Counted from the first letter of the stretch, positions 51,967 to 61,395 are shown. The stretch: 64,000 bases of DNA from Alphaproteobacteria bacterium (GCA_020632925.1 JACKER010000011.1:186001-250000); one strand, 5' to 3'. The notes: generated by a model not told the origin, from the sequence alone. Numbers and translations are program-made.

Positions 51967-54900
51967 CCACGGCGCTGCCGCAGCCGCATCCGCGCGATCG
52001 TCGCGAAGGCCGAGGTCCCGACCAGCGCCGCCTGCTGCCAGCGGATCTCGAGCGACGCCGCCAGCTCGTCCCGTCGGGCGGCGTCCCCGGAGCGCTCCGC
52101 GAGCGCCAGCTCCTGCTCCTCGACGGGGATGCGGAGCAGGTCCATCGTCTCGGCGATCTGCGGGTCGAGCGTCTGGGTGTGCTTGACCTCCGCCACCTCG
52201 AGCGCGCCGCGCGCCGCGCCGAGATCGCCCCGCTCGGCCTCGCAGGCCGCGAGCCACGCGGAGAACAGGGCCTCCAGGCGGACCTGGCCGGCGTCCTCGA
52301 GCATCTCCGTCGCGCGGCGGTACTCCTGGCGGGCCTCGTCCAGGCGCTCCTCGAGGTGGAGCACCCACCCGAGGCAGCCCGCGTCGACGGCTTCGCTGAA
52401 CCGATCGCCGCGATCGCGGTGGATGGCGACGGCGCCGAGCAGCTCCTCGCGTGCGAGCGCCAGGTCGCCGGACACGATGGCGACCATGCCCAGGTCGCGC
52501 CGGGCGATGCCCTCAGCCGACCGGTCGCCCACGGAGCGCGCCACGCCCACCGCCTGGCCCAGCACCTCTCGGGCCTCCTCGAGCCGGCCGAGGTTGAGGT
52601 CGAGCAGACCGATCTCGGAGAGCACGCGGCTCTCGGTCGAGGGCACCCCACACTCCCGCAGGATCCGGAGCGCTTCGCGGTACAGCGAGCGCGACGAGTC
52701 GGGGCGTCCGGTCCGGCGGTGCAGGAGCGCGAGGTAGGACATCGCGCGCGCCTCGTGGAAGCGTTGCTCACCACGACGCAGCTGGTGCAGCGCCTGGTGC
52801 AACCGCCCCTCCGCCTCCTCGTACCGGCCGACGTTCATCAGGACCGCCCCGAGGTAGGCGGCGCACTCGGCGTCCCCGTTGTTGTCGCCGAGCTCCGTCC
52901 AGGTCTCGGACGCGGCCTCGAGGGCGCGGATGGCCAGCTCGTGGGCGCCCTGGTCCGCGTGGAGTCGCCCGAGCTCGACGCGGCACTGGGCCAGGCCCTC
53001 GGCATCGGACCACCGCACGGCGATGCTCTCGGCCCGCGCCAGATCCTGCATCGCCTGCTGGAGCCGCCCGAGACGACGGCCGGTCGCCGCCCGCATGTGC
53101 AGCACGCGCACCTGGAGCAGCGGGTCGGCGCCCAGCACGGCGTCCAGCTTGCGCAGGGTCGCATCGAGCAGGTCACCCGCCAGCCACGCCGGGCCACGCG
53201 CCTCCAGCACCGGACGCAGCGCGAGGACGGCGCGGGCGGCGACGTGGATCGCCTCGAGGTCCTCGCGCTCCGGGTCCACACCCGCGCGGACCGCCTCGAC
53301 CAGCCCGTCCCACTCCACCACGAGCCGCGCCACGAGCTCCGGACGGTCCCGGTGGTAGGCGCGCGTGGCCCACCGCTCGCAGGCGGCGACGAGCGTTCGC
53401 GCACGGAGGTCGCGCAGGCTGCGCAGCTCCTCCACCGGGAGGTCCGCCAGGACGTGGTTGCGGACGTCGCGCTCCACCGCGTATCGGACGATCTGGGGTG
53501 CCTCGGGCTCGCTCGCCTTGCGGAGCAACCCCCGCCTCAGCAGCATCTCGAGGACGTCCTCGGAGAGCACCGGCTCGCCGCGCTCGTCACGGACCCCCAG
53601 CAGCCCGGCCTCGAAGCTCCCCGGGAGCGCGCAGCACGTGGCGAGCACCCGCCGCTCCGCCCGGTCGAGGTGCCCGAGGATGCCCGTGAGGAGGTCGTCG
53701 GGATCGAGCTGACCGACGCGGATGAGCTCGAGCTGTTGCTCGGCGGGGACGCGGTCGACGAACCCCGCCAACATGCGGATGGAGAGCGGGAGGCCGCCCA
53801 CGAGGGCGGCGATCTCGGCCACGATCGTCGGATCGTCGAGCGAGAAGTCGCTGTCCACCATGCGCGCTCGCGCGGCGAACATGCGCACGGCGTCGGCGTG
53901 GCGGGCGGTGTCGGCCGTGGGCGAGGGCAGGGGGCGCACGACGTAGGCCACCTCCCCCGGGAGGCCCCAACGAACGTCCGTCTGGAGCACGAACGAGGCC
54001 TGGCGCGCGGTCCGCATCCAGGTGTCCAGCAGGGTCGGGAGATCCGGGTCGGTTCCCTGACGCGGCAGGTGGTCGAGGACGACGAGCATCCGACCCCGGT
54101 ACGACAGGGCGTATCCCACGCGATGGACCGCCTCGGACAGGGTCTTCGCCTCGTCCAGCGGCACGCCGAGGACATTGGCGACGGCACGGACCACCGCCTC
54201 GACCCGAGGCTCGCCGGGGCGCACGAACCACACGCCTCCCGGGAAGCGCGGGTCGCCGGACCTCGCCTGGGCGAACTGGCGGCTCAGGCGGCTCTTGCCG
54301 ACGCCGACCGGCCCGACGATCGACACGAGCCGGATCCCGAGGACGACCAGCTCCTGGAGGGCGGACAGGTCCGTCTGCCGGCCCAGGATCGGGTCGTCCG
54401 ACACGAGCAGCCGGGAGGTCCCGGAGCCTGCATGATCCAGGTCGGGGAACGTGCGGGCATCGAGCTCCTCGGGCAGGACCTGCAGCAGCCGGCTCGTCCC
54501 GTCCACCCCCGGCAGCGTGTGCTCGCCCAGGTCGCGCAGGACGACCGATCCCCGCCCGTCCGACTGCCCCGCGCCGGGCAGCAGGCCGCGCCAGCGACGC
54601 CACAGCGCCTCGGTCATCAGGACCTGCCCGCCCGCCGTCACCGAGATCGCACGAGCGACGTGGTAGACGCCGGCGCCGCCCAGGCGGCCGTCGGGCCCCT
54701 GCGTGGCTCGCCCGCGGTGCAGCGCCACCCGGATGCGCAGCCCGCGGTGGAGCACCTGCTGGTTGGGCCCCCGTTCCGCCGCGGCCTCCGGACGGACCAG
54801 GAGCGTGGGGGGCCAGTCGAGATCGACGAGCGTCCGCTGCAGCTCGATCGCGAAGCCGATGGCGTCGGCGCACTCCTCGAACATCACGAGCGTGCCGCGG

Positions 54901-55073
54901 GCGACCGTGGGGACGATCGAGCCGTGGGTGGTCCCCGCGGTCGCGACGATGGCGGAGCGCACCAGCTCCAACCCCCGCGCCAACGCGGTCGGGACGCGGT
55001 TGCGCAGGGCGGCCTCGTCCACCACCTGCACCAGCGCGAGGCAGGCGGCGGGAGATTCGCTCGGGGACGACAT
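51894..55073 (-). CDS. Large regulator: cyclase-like domain, P-loop ATPase and TPR array
   Basis: This 1059-residue protein has a degenerate class III cyclase-like N-terminus (about 8-200; LALVQVVDEAALRN lacks the metal Asp pattern). A STAND/AfsR-like P-loop domain follows (GPVGVGKSRLSRQFA, about 254-268; LVVLDHLP). Many TPR repeats span about 600-1000 (for example RRLGRLQQAMQDLARAESIAV, LGRLEEAREVLGQAVGVARSV), ending in a basic tail. STAND proteins act as ATP-gated signalling switches. No DNA-binding domain is obvious. Promoter TAGAAT is 9 nt before the ATG. The 73-base overlap with the permease gene is unusually long, though the last residues are low-complexity, so the functional end could be earlier. 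Confidence 0.8.
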   Translation of the reverse strand: MSSPSESPAACLALVQVVDEAALRNRVPTALARGLELVRSAIVATAGTTHGSIVPTVARGTLVMFEECADAIGFAIELQRTLVDLDWPPTLLVRPEAAAERGPNQQVLHRGLRIRVALHRGRATQGPDGRLGGAGVYHVARAISVTAGGQVLMTEALWRRWRGLLPGAGQSDGRGSVVLRDLGEHTLPGVDGTSRLLQVLPEELDARTFPDLDHAGSGTSRLLVSDDPILGRQTDLSALQELVVLGIRLVSIVGPVGVGKSRLSRQFAQARSGDPRFPGGVWFVRPGEPRVEAVVRAVANVLGVPLDEAKTLSEAVHRVGYALSYRGRMLVVLDHLPRQGTDPDLPTLLDTWMRTARQASFVLQTDVRWGLPGEVAYVVRPLPSPTADTARHADAVRMFAARARMVDSDFSLDDPTIVAEIAALVGGLPLSIRMLAGFVDRVPAEQQLELIRVGQLDPDDLLTGILGHLDRAERRVLATCCALPGSFEAGLLGVRDERGEPVLSEDVLEMLLRRGLLRKASEPEAPQIVRYAVERDVRNHVLADLPVEELRSLRDLRARTLVAACERWATRAYHRDRPELVARLVVEWDGLVEAVRAGVDPEREDLEAIHVAARAVLALRPVLEARGPAWLAGDLLDATLRKLDAVLGADPLLQVRVLHMRAATGRRLGRLQQAMQDLARAESIAVRWSDAEGLAQCRVELGRLHADQGAHELAIRALEAASETWTELGDNNGDAECAAYLGAVLMNVGRYEEAEGRLHQALHQLRRGEQRFHEARAMSYLALLHRRTGRPDSSRSLYREALRILRECGVPSTESRVLSEIGLLDLNLGRLEEAREVLGQAVGVARSVGDRSAEGIARRDLGMVAIVSGDLALAREELLGAVAIHRDRGDRFSEAVDAGCLGWVLHLEERLDEARQEYRRATEMLEDAGQVRLEALFSAWLAACEAERGDLGAARGALEVAEVKHTQTLDPQIAETMDLLRIPVEEQELALAERSGDAARRDELAASLEIRWQQAALVGTSAFATIARMRLRQRRGQRSANPTISETTRASSEADGPPR

Positions 55074-55082
55074 GTGGGACGG

Positions 55083-55088
55083 ATTCTA
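55083..55088 (-). promoter_or_regulatory. Candidate -10 hexamer TAGAAT for the cyclase-like/STAND gene, near-leaderless
   Basis: On the minus strand TAGAAT ends 9 nt before the ATG at 55073, and no ribosome binding site is visible. Confidence 0.4.
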
Positions 55089-55111
55089 CGCGCAGTTCCG
55101 CGCGGTGTCGT

Positions 55112-56047
55112 TCACCGGAGGTCGTGGACCCCGTAGAAATACGTCTCGTCCGGGCGGACCAGGGCGATGACCGAACCATCGGCGGACACCCGGACCGCGT
55201 CCGCCGCGCTGGGCGTCGCGATCTCGGCCACCACCGTGCCGTCGGCGCCCGACAGCCAGCTGACGACACCGCTGCCGTCTTCCCGCTCCCAGGAGAGCAC
55301 CGCGGCACCCTGCTCACCCGCCTGGCTCAACGAGTGGATGCGCCCGTCGACCTGCGAGCTCCAGGCGAGCGCACCCGCGGGCGTCCACGCGCGCACCTCG
55401 CCCTCGCCGTCGGCGGTGGCGTAGGCCAAGCCGGTCACGTCGTCCCAGGCCAGGCGATCGGCGCCGGTGTCGACGAAGGTGGCCCCCGCAGGCGTGACGA
55501 AGGCCAGGCGTTCCTGGCCGCCCACGACCGTCGTGCCGTCCCAGCCGGCGTCCATCGCGCCGCCGCAGACCGAGCCGTCGAGCGCGACGCTCGCGATGAG
55601 CGCGTGGTCGACGCGCCACTCGATCGCGCAGCCCTGGGGCCCGTCGTCGACCTCGCCCACGAGCCCCTCGTCATAGAGCCGGACCTCCTCCACACCCTCC
55701 CAGAGGAGCTTGTCGACGAGGTACTGCCCGGTGCTCTTCTCGAGCAGATGGACCTTGCTGTCGAGCACCAGCACCACCGTCGCCGGCCCCATCGCGCTGT
55801 TGCCGCCGTCCTGGACCTCCTCGCCGTGGTCCGGCAGGTCGTAGTCGCCGGTGACGTCGCCGCCCTGCGTCTCGAACGGGCAGTTCGTCTCGAACATCCC
55901 GGCGTGGCCCGTCTCTCCGTCGTCATGGAGCACGAGCCCGGCGGTGCTGGCCGTGAGCGTCGAGCGGTAGCGGATCGGCGCGTCCTCGTCGCCGGCGGGC
56001 GCGCAGCCCACCGCGGCGAGGGCCAGTGGGACGGCAACGAAGCGCAT
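55112..56047 (-). CDS. Lipoprotein with beta-propeller-like repeats, unknown family
   Basis: This 311-residue protein has a signal peptide with lipobox AVGC (Cys15). The mature chain contains many short beta-repeats of the kind GxxRLAWDDVTGLAYATADGEG followed by RAWTPAGALAW, suggesting WD40/PQQ-like blades. Three further Cys (NCPFE, GCAIE, VCGGA) may pair. The ATG at 56047 has a perfect AGGAGG site, excluding the longer frame to 56413. It stands between the large regulator and a divergent helical protein gene. Confidence 0.7.
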   Translation of the reverse strand: MRFVAVPLALAAVGCAPAGDEDAPIRYRSTLTASTAGLVLHDDGETGHAGMFETNCPFETQGGDVTGDYDLPDHGEEVQDGGNSAMGPATVVLVLDSKVHLLEKSTGQYLVDKLLWEGVEEVRLYDEGLVGEVDDGPQGCAIEWRVDHALIASVALDGSVCGGAMDAGWDGTTVVGGQERLAFVTPAGATFVDTGADRLAWDDVTGLAYATADGEGEVRAWTPAGALAWSSQVDGRIHSLSQAGEQGAAVLSWEREDGSGVVSWLSGADGTVVAEIATPSAADAVRVSADGSVIALVRPDETYFYGVHDLR

Positions 56048-56120
56048 GGGACCTCCTGTCGGTCGGACACCCGAGCGACGCGGGACGGAAAAGGATCGTA
56101 TCAGCGGATAGGAGGGGTCG

Positions 56121-57137
56121 ATGGACGAAGCAGCCCAGCGCGCCCTGCGCCGACTCCGCGATCCCGACAACCAGGCTCTCGCCGCGCTCGCCCGCCTGAC
56201 GGTGGAGCAGACGACGGCCACGCCGCTGCGAGCGATCGCCCACCCGAAGTGGGTGGCGAGCCAGCTCAAGGCCGTCCTCGAGGCGGGCGTCCGTGGCGAC
56301 CTGCTACGCGAGTGGGTGCGCCGACGAATCGCGTCCGAGCGGGAGCGTTGGGGTACGGAGGAGCGGACGCTGAGGACGTTCGTACCGCTCGAGGCGGACG
56401 AGCCGCTGCGCAAGCTCCTCGGCCGGCCCTACACCCCCAGCGAGTCGCTGATGATCCGGGTGGTCGACCAGCCAGCGATCCGCGGGCTGCTCGGGGTCGT
56501 GCTCACCGACACGGTGACCCGCTTCCGCAAGCGCCTGTCCGAGTGGGACAGCGGCATGCTCGGTGGGCTCGGCAAGCGCGCTGCGGCGCGTGGCAAGGGG
56601 CTGTTCGGCAACGTCGGGCGCAACCTCGGGGGGATGGCCGAGAACCTCGTGGAGGTCGTGAAGGAGGAGGTGGACGCTGCCATGGAGGGCCGCGTCGGCG
56701 AGTTCATCCAGGGCGCCACCTCCGAGGCGGTCAAGACCGCCGCGCGCTACGTCGCGAACCCTCGCAACAGCGAGCAGTTCGCCCAGATGCGGCTCGCGGT
56801 GCTCGACGTCCTGCTGGACGCCACGATCCGGGAGCTGGCGACCGAGCTCGACAAGATGGAGCCCGAGGTGGCGGTCGACGTGGTGGTGGCCGCCGTCCGC
56901 TCCATGGTGGACGCGGAGGACTTCGCGGAGCGGACCGAGGAGCGCATCGCGAAGGTGATGGAGGAGGCCGGCGACGGCACCTTCGGCGCGTGGCTCGAGG
57001 AGGTCGGCCTGCGCGAGGTGTGGACGGACACGACGACCGAGCTGCTCACCGAGCGGCTGGTGGCGGTCGTGGCCACCGAGCCGTTCGAGCGATGGTGGGC
57101 AGGGCTCTTCGAGTCGACTCGCGGTCACGGCGCGTGA
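56121..57137 (+). CDS. Helical protein of unknown function, conserved-looking
   Basis: The 338-residue protein is almost entirely alpha-helical and charged, with an amphipathic glycine-rich middle (GMLGGLGKRAAARGKGLFGNVGRNLGGMAENLVEVVKEE, about 145-183) that could contact membranes. No signal peptide or known motif is visible. ATG at 56121 follows a GGAGGGG site and a TAGGAG/TATCAG region. I cannot assign a family. Confidence 0.6.
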   Translation: MDEAAQRALRRLRDPDNQALAALARLTVEQTTATPLRAIAHPKWVASQLKAVLEAGVRGDLLREWVRRRIASERERWGTEERTLRTFVPLEADEPLRKLLGRPYTPSESLMIRVVDQPAIRGLLGVVLTDTVTRFRKRLSEWDSGMLGGLGKRAAARGKGLFGNVGRNLGGMAENLVEVVKEEVDAAMEGRVGEFIQGATSEAVKTAARYVANPRNSEQFAQMRLAVLDVLLDATIRELATELDKMEPEVAVDVVVAAVRSMVDAEDFAERTEERIAKVMEEAGDGTFGAWLEEVGLREVWTDTTTELLTERLVAVVATEPFERWWAGLFESTRGHGA

Positions 57138-57143
57138 GGGCGG

Positions 57144-57159
57144 AAAAGGCGCTTGCGCC
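57144..57159 (-). terminator. Possible intrinsic terminator of the Sel1-repeat gene
   Basis: On the minus strand a GGCGC-AA-GCGCC hairpin is followed by TTTT. It lies about 270 bp after the stop of the minus-strand gene at 57431 and just beyond the convergent gene's end, so it could end transcripts from the right. The stem is short. Confidence 0.4.
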
Positions 57160-57430
57160 CCGCTCTCGCGCGGGGTGACCGCGAGGAGATTCTACTTGGC
57201 GTCCTCCGCTCCGGGCGGACAACCGTTCGCGTTCCGCCCTTGCTTCGTGCTCTTTGGCCGATGCGAACCGGGGGGCGGCCCGCGAACGCCGTCCCTCCGC
57301 TGCGGCCGACTCGGCGCCCGGTCCGCCGATGAACGGCGTACCGGCCCCCTCGAATTCTCCGCCAAGGCCGCTACTGCGGGCCGCGGAGGCCGAGAATCGG
57401 CCGGAGTTACCGGAAGAGGGCCCCGGTCGA
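57160..57430. other. Non-coding interval without recognised features
   Basis: Between the helical protein and Sel1 genes I see only one GC hairpin (CCCCGC/GCGGGG at about 57158-57175) and purine/pyrimidine-rich low-complexity DNA. No tRNA, repeat copy or credible small gene was found. Confidence 0.5.
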
Positions 57431-59161
57431 CTACTGGGCGGCGGGCCCGCGGCAGGCGAGCTCGTCACCCGCGCGGCACGCCTCGGCGCACAGCTGCTTG
57501 GCGCGACCACGCTCCTTCTTGCCGCCGTACCCGTTGTACAGCAGGCGGGCGAGGCGGCGACGGGACTCGGTGGAGCCGCCGGACTGGAGCGCCCGCTCGT
57601 ACGCCGCGCGGGCCAGCGCCAGGTTCGGCTCCGGGCTCTTCTCGTACACCGCTCCGAGCGCGGTGCAGGAGACGACCACGCCGCCCGAACATCCGGCCTC
57701 GTACAGCTCGGCCGCCTTCGCGAGGTCCTGCTTCACGTAGGTCCCCGTGTCCACGATCTGACCGGCCTTGTAGCAGGCCTGGAGGATGCCGCCGTCGCAG
57801 GCCTGGGTGAACATGGCCAGCGCCTCGCCGTCGTCACGGCGCACGCCCACGTCGCTCGTGAGCAGGTCGCCGCGCCAGTCGCAGCTCTGCGCGTTCCCGC
57901 TCGAGCAGGCCCAGCGGTAGTACTTGCTGGCCTCGGTGCGGTCCCGCTCGCCGCCCACGCCCTCTTCGTAGCACTGGCCCAGGCGGAGGCAGGCGTCGGC
58001 GGGAGAGTCCGTGTCGGTGCAGACCCGGCCCAGCAGCTCGCGCCCGCGGTCGGCGTCGCGCGGGATGTCGACGCCGTCGAGCAGCGCGAACGCGAGCGTC
58101 TTGCAGGCGGGCACCGACTGCCGCTGCTCACACGCCACCTCGAACGCGTCCCGCGCCTCCTTGATGTTCCGCTGGACCTTGCCGGAGAGGATCATGTCGA
58201 CCTCCTCCGAGCACCCGGCGGCGTCGTCGAGGTCGCAGGCCTGCGCGAAGAACTGGGCCGCCTCGACCTCGGAGCCCTGGTGCTCGATCTCCCAGCGGCC
58301 CGCCTCGTAGCAGGCGCGCGGGTGGGAGAGGGCACAGGCCTGGCGGAACAGCCCGCGGATCCGCCCGTTCGAGGGCTCGGGGTAGATCCCGTCGTAGTAC
58401 GTGCGGGCGAGCAGCCAGCAGGAGTCCCGGTGGCCCTGGTCGCACAGGTGACCCCAGTACTCGTCCATCTTGTCGGCGCTCCAACCCTTGCCCTCGATCT
58501 CACCGAGGACGGCGCACCCGTCGGGGTACCCCATGTTGCACGCCTTGCTGGCGTACGTCCGGGCGCTGGTCAGGGACACCGCCACGCCGGGACCACCCTG
58601 GAACGAGAGCCGCGCGAGCTTCGTGCAGCTCGCCGCCTCGCCGTTGTCGCAGGCGGTCTTCCAGCGCGCGATCGCCGGGCGCGGATCGCTGACGATGCCC
58701 TTGTTCTCGTACAGGTAGGTCGCGTAGTCGTTGCAGGCCGGGGAGAAGCCGCCGTCGCAGTCGGCCTTGAGCTGGCGGGCGGCGCGGCGCCAGGTGCGGT
58801 CGCGCTCGTCGGGGTTGCTGGTGTTCTGGGCGATCTCGTCGAGCGCCCAACCCATCACCAGGCAGGCCACCCGGTCGCCCGACTCACAGCTCGGCTGGAA
58901 GACCTCGAGGATCTTGTTCGGATCGGGCTTGCCGTCCACGAGCCACGTCGAGCGGCGGCAGGCGGGGTTGTATCCCCGCTGGCAGGCTTCCTTGAACTGG
59001 CGATCGAGGTCGTCGGCCGGCACCGCGACGTTGTCACGCCCATACTCCAGGCGCAGCGCGGCGAGGGCCAGATCACGCGCCTCGCCCTGGGCACGAGCTG
59101 CGGTGGGGAGCGCCAGCGCCACCGCGACGACGGCAACGAGGGGCAGGAGGCGAGACCACAT
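57431..59161 (-). CDS. Secreted Sel1-like repeat protein with paired cysteines
   Basis: This 576-residue protein has a signal peptide (MWSRLLPLVAVVAVALALPTAARA). About twelve Sel1-type helical repeats follow, most carrying two Cys in the form A/G-x-x-x-x-x-C...G...A-C (for example CDNGEAASCTKLA, CNMGYPDGCAVLG, CALSHPRACYEAG, CSSGNAQSCDWRG). This resembles Helicobacter Hcp proteins, in which each repeat is locked by a disulfide. It is probably periplasmic, in protein-protein interaction. The ATG at 59161 was chosen so the signal peptide starts the protein. The terminator candidate at 57144 lies downstream. Confidence 0.85.
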   Translation of the reverse strand: MWSRLLPLVAVVAVALALPTAARAQGEARDLALAALRLEYGRDNVAVPADDLDRQFKEACQRGYNPACRRSTWLVDGKPDPNKILEVFQPSCESGDRVACLVMGWALDEIAQNTSNPDERDRTWRRAARQLKADCDGGFSPACNDYATYLYENKGIVSDPRPAIARWKTACDNGEAASCTKLARLSFQGGPGVAVSLTSARTYASKACNMGYPDGCAVLGEIEGKGWSADKMDEYWGHLCDQGHRDSCWLLARTYYDGIYPEPSNGRIRGLFRQACALSHPRACYEAGRWEIEHQGSEVEAAQFFAQACDLDDAAGCSEEVDMILSGKVQRNIKEARDAFEVACEQRQSVPACKTLAFALLDGVDIPRDADRGRELLGRVCTDTDSPADACLRLGQCYEEGVGGERDRTEASKYYRWACSSGNAQSCDWRGDLLTSDVGVRRDDGEALAMFTQACDGGILQACYKAGQIVDTGTYVKQDLAKAAELYEAGCSGGVVVSCTALGAVYEKSPEPNLALARAAYERALQSGGSTESRRRLARLLYNGYGGKKERGRAKQLCAEACRAGDELACRGPAAQ

Positions 59162-59259
59162 GTTCTGGCTCCGGGTTTGCGCGTGTGTACCGAACGACAC
59201 GCGAGGCCGCAAGCGGATTCGCCGTTCACCGGGATCTGTCGGCCACGGCCGTGAGGGGG

Positions 59260-59265
59260 TAGGCT
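59260..59265 (+). promoter_or_regulatory. Candidate -10 hexamer TAGGCT for the DUF4177-like gene
   Basis: TAGGCT lies 15 nt before the ATG at 59281, with CGGAGG between. It is the clearest SD-class example of the TANNNT pattern. Confidence 0.45.
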
Positions 59266-59280
59266 GCCCCCGGAGGGCGC

Positions 59281-59508
59281 ATGAAGCGTTTCGAGTACCT
59301 GGTGGTTCGGATGGAGCACGATCGCGTGGTGACGGCCAACGGTCACTGGCAGGGGACGGAGGAACGGGGCACGCCCGAGGCCGCCGCGTCGTGCCCGAGC
59401 CTGTTCGAGTACCTCGAGGAGGCGGGCGCCCAGGGTTGGGAGCTCGTCGGCGTCGACCCCGAGGGGCAGGACACGGCCCAGCTCTACTTCAAGCGCACGC
59501 ACGGCTGA
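59281..59508 (+). CDS. DUF4177-like small protein
   Basis: This 75-residue protein matches the DUF4177 layout: MKRFEYLVVRM strand, a central loop, then a helix with LEEAGAQGWELVGVDPEG and the final strand LYFKRTHG. The GW-E-L motif after LxxLGxxGW is characteristic. Function unknown. The ribosome binding site CGGAGGG and TAGGCT hexamer support the start. The GPP34 gene on the opposite strand begins 5 bp after its stop. Confidence 0.8.
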   Translation: MKRFEYLVVRMEHDRVVTANGHWQGTEERGTPEAAASCPSLFEYLEEAGAQGWELVGVDPEGQDTAQLYFKRTHG

Positions 59509-59513
59509 GGCCG

Positions 59514-60149
59514 TCAGCCTTCCCAGGTCCCCTCGGCGATGGCCACGGCGCGCACCGTGGCTCGCACGATCGCGTCTCGCTCTTCGACCCAGGCGGCGCG
59601 GGCGACCCCGTCCGCGGCCCGGGCTCCGAGCACCTCCTGCTCGAGGTGGCACGCCACGGTCAGACCCACGAGCATCCCGGCGCGTGGGTCGATCTCGTCG
59701 CCTGCGTCCAGCGCGTCCAGCGTCTCGCGTCGGCTGGCCCGCTCCGCCGATCCGTCCACCATCGGGAACGAGTGGGCCTCGGCGAGCCCGGCCCGGTCGC
59801 GGTCCTCGTGCCGCAGCAGCCCACGCCCCTCGAGGAGGGCGACCGTCCGGACCCGGAGATCGGGCATGACCTGCGCCAGTCGATCGAGCCAGTCGGCCAC
59901 GGGGGCGGGTGACGGCGCGAGCGCGGCCAGACCGTCGCGCAACAGCGGCGTGGTCGGCGGCGGCGGTGGCGCCGGATGCAGACGCGCCGTGCCATCCGCT
60001 CGGGTCTGCACGTACCCCCGGAGCTTGAGCTCGGCGATCAACGCTCCGCGCAGACCGTGGTCGATGGCGACGAAGGCCGCGTGGTGGATCGTTCCCTTCG
60101 CGTCGTGGAGCGCGAAGAGCATGAGCGACTCGGGTAGGGTGAGTGTCAT
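59514..60149 (-). CDS. GPP34 (Golgi phosphoprotein 3-like) domain protein
   Basis: This 211-residue protein begins MTLTLPESLMLFALHDAKGT and has HGLRGALIAELKLRGYV (about 30-46), then ARLHP, DWLDRL, LLEGRGLLRHE and a helical C-terminus, as in bacterial GPP34 proteins. Eukaryotic GOLPH3 binds PI4P and retains glycosyltransferases; bacterial roles are mostly unknown. Its ATG (60149) shares two bases with the divergent ATG at 60148. A GTG at 60176 with an in-frame extension is an alternative start. Confidence 0.75.
   Translation of the reverse strand: MTLTLPESLMLFALHDAKGTIHHAAFVAIDHGLRGALIAELKLRGYVQTRADGTARLHPAPPPPPTTPLLRDGLAALAPSPAPVADWLDRLAQVMPDLRVRTVALLEGRGLLRHEDRDRAGLAEAHSFPMVDGSAERASRRETLDALDAGDEIDPRAGMLVGLTVACHLEQEVLGARAADGVARAAWVEERDAIVRATVRAVAIAEGTWEG
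60135..60140 (+). promoter_or_regulatory. Candidate -10 hexamer TAGGGT, leaderless spacing, for the secreted HEAT-like gene
   Basis: TAGGGT ends exactly 7 nt before the ATG at 60148, the same geometry as for the double protease and lipoprotein genes. It lies within the first codons of the divergent GPP34 gene. Confidence 0.4.
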
Positions 60150-61395
60150 GGTCGGGACCGTCTCCTGGACTACCACGCTCGCGCTCTTCGCGGTATCGAC
60201 CGAGGGTCACGCGCAGTCCCCCGCGCCGGAGGGTTCCGCCGTCGCCGTGTTGTGGGTGGGGGTGCTGCGCGACGCGGGGACCGTGTTCGACGTGGCCTCG
60301 GACGGCGCGTCGGGCCAGTGCGTGGTGGCCGCGGAGTCGATCCAGTGCCCCGCCAGGCTCGGACCCGTCGCCTTCCGCTATGCGGGCGATGGCCCCTACG
60401 TGTTGACCGACGGTACGTCGGAGGGGGTCGTCGAGGTCCAGGCCGGTCAGCGGGTCTCGGCCTGGGTGCTGCCTCCGGACGACGCTCGGGTGGCCGAGCG
60501 TGCGCGCCTGGCGCCGGGCGTGGTGACCGAGCAGGACGTGACCGCGTTGTTCGTGCGGACGGGCGATCACGAGCCGCTGCCGCCGTCGTACGGCCAGCTC
60601 CGGGATCTCGTCGCGCTGGTCGATCACCCCGACGTCCGCGTGCGCCGCGTCCTCCCCGACGCACTCCTCCCCTGGTGGCGCCACACGGCCTCCGATCCGA
60701 TCCCGCTGGGTGCTCCCGCCATCGTGCCCGAGGGGCTGGTCCTCACCCTCGCGGGCGACCACGACGTCATCGTCCGCAAGCGGCTGGCCTCGCGCCTGCG
60801 CGACCTGCGGGAGCCGGGGCAGTCCCAGGAGCGCGAGGCCAACGAGGTGCTGTCGGCGCTCGCGACCGAGGGGGGAGGGGTCCAGCGCGCCGCGCTCGGC
60901 TCGCTCGCGACCCGGAGTCGGGAGGAGGCCGCCCCGCCGATGCAGACCTGGACGCTGGCGATGGCGGGCATCACGGAGCCCGGCGCTCGTGGACGCGCCG
61001 CCGCGACCGCGCTGTCGGCGCTGAAGGACACGATCGAACTCGGTCCTGACGTCGACCCGACCGAGGCGGTGGAGCTGTGTCTGACCCACCACCCGGAGAA
61101 GACCTGGTCCCTGTGGAACGCCTGGCGCGAGGAGGTCCCGTTCGACCTCGACCGTGCGACCCGCCTGGTGCGCGGGACGGTGGGCTGGTCGCCGTCGCTC
61201 CTGCGTCACTGGGCGCGCACCGACCCCGCGGGTCTCGCCGACCTGTTGGTGGGCTGGGAGCCCGCGTCGCCACACAGCGATCGGTGGTCGGCGATGGTCC
61301 GCGGGCTGGGGCCGGTCGAGGACCCGAGGCTGGGCTCGCTCGTGGAGCACGCTGACAACCTGTCACGGGTCACGGCTCCCGAACCCGGGCGATGA
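60148..61395 (+). CDS. Secreted protein with helical repeats, unknown family
   Basis: This 415-residue protein has a signal peptide (MVGTVSWTTTLALFAVSTEGHAQ). A beta-rich part follows (about 30-110, with one Cys pair GQCVVAAESIQCPA). A helical part from about 130 to 400 has HEAT-like pairs (LASRLRDLREP, ALGSLATRSREE, GRAAATALSALKD). No family is recognised. The ATG sits 7 nt after TAGGGT. The 3' end is followed by the sigma-54 promoter of the type II secretion genes. Confidence 0.65.
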   Translation: MVGTVSWTTTLALFAVSTEGHAQSPAPEGSAVAVLWVGVLRDAGTVFDVASDGASGQCVVAAESIQCPARLGPVAFRYAGDGPYVLTDGTSEGVVEVQAGQRVSAWVLPPDDARVAERARLAPGVVTEQDVTALFVRTGDHEPLPPSYGQLRDLVALVDHPDVRVRRVLPDALLPWWRHTASDPIPLGAPAIVPEGLVLTLAGDHDVIVRKRLASRLRDLREPGQSQEREANEVLSALATEGGGVQRAALGSLATRSREEAAPPMQTWTLAMAGITEPGARGRAAATALSALKDTIELGPDVDPTEAVELCLTHHPEKTWSLWNAWREEVPFDLDRATRLVRGTVGWSPSLLRHWARTDPAGLADLLVGWEPASPHSDRWSAMVRGLGPVEDPRLGSLVEHADNLSRVTAPEPGR

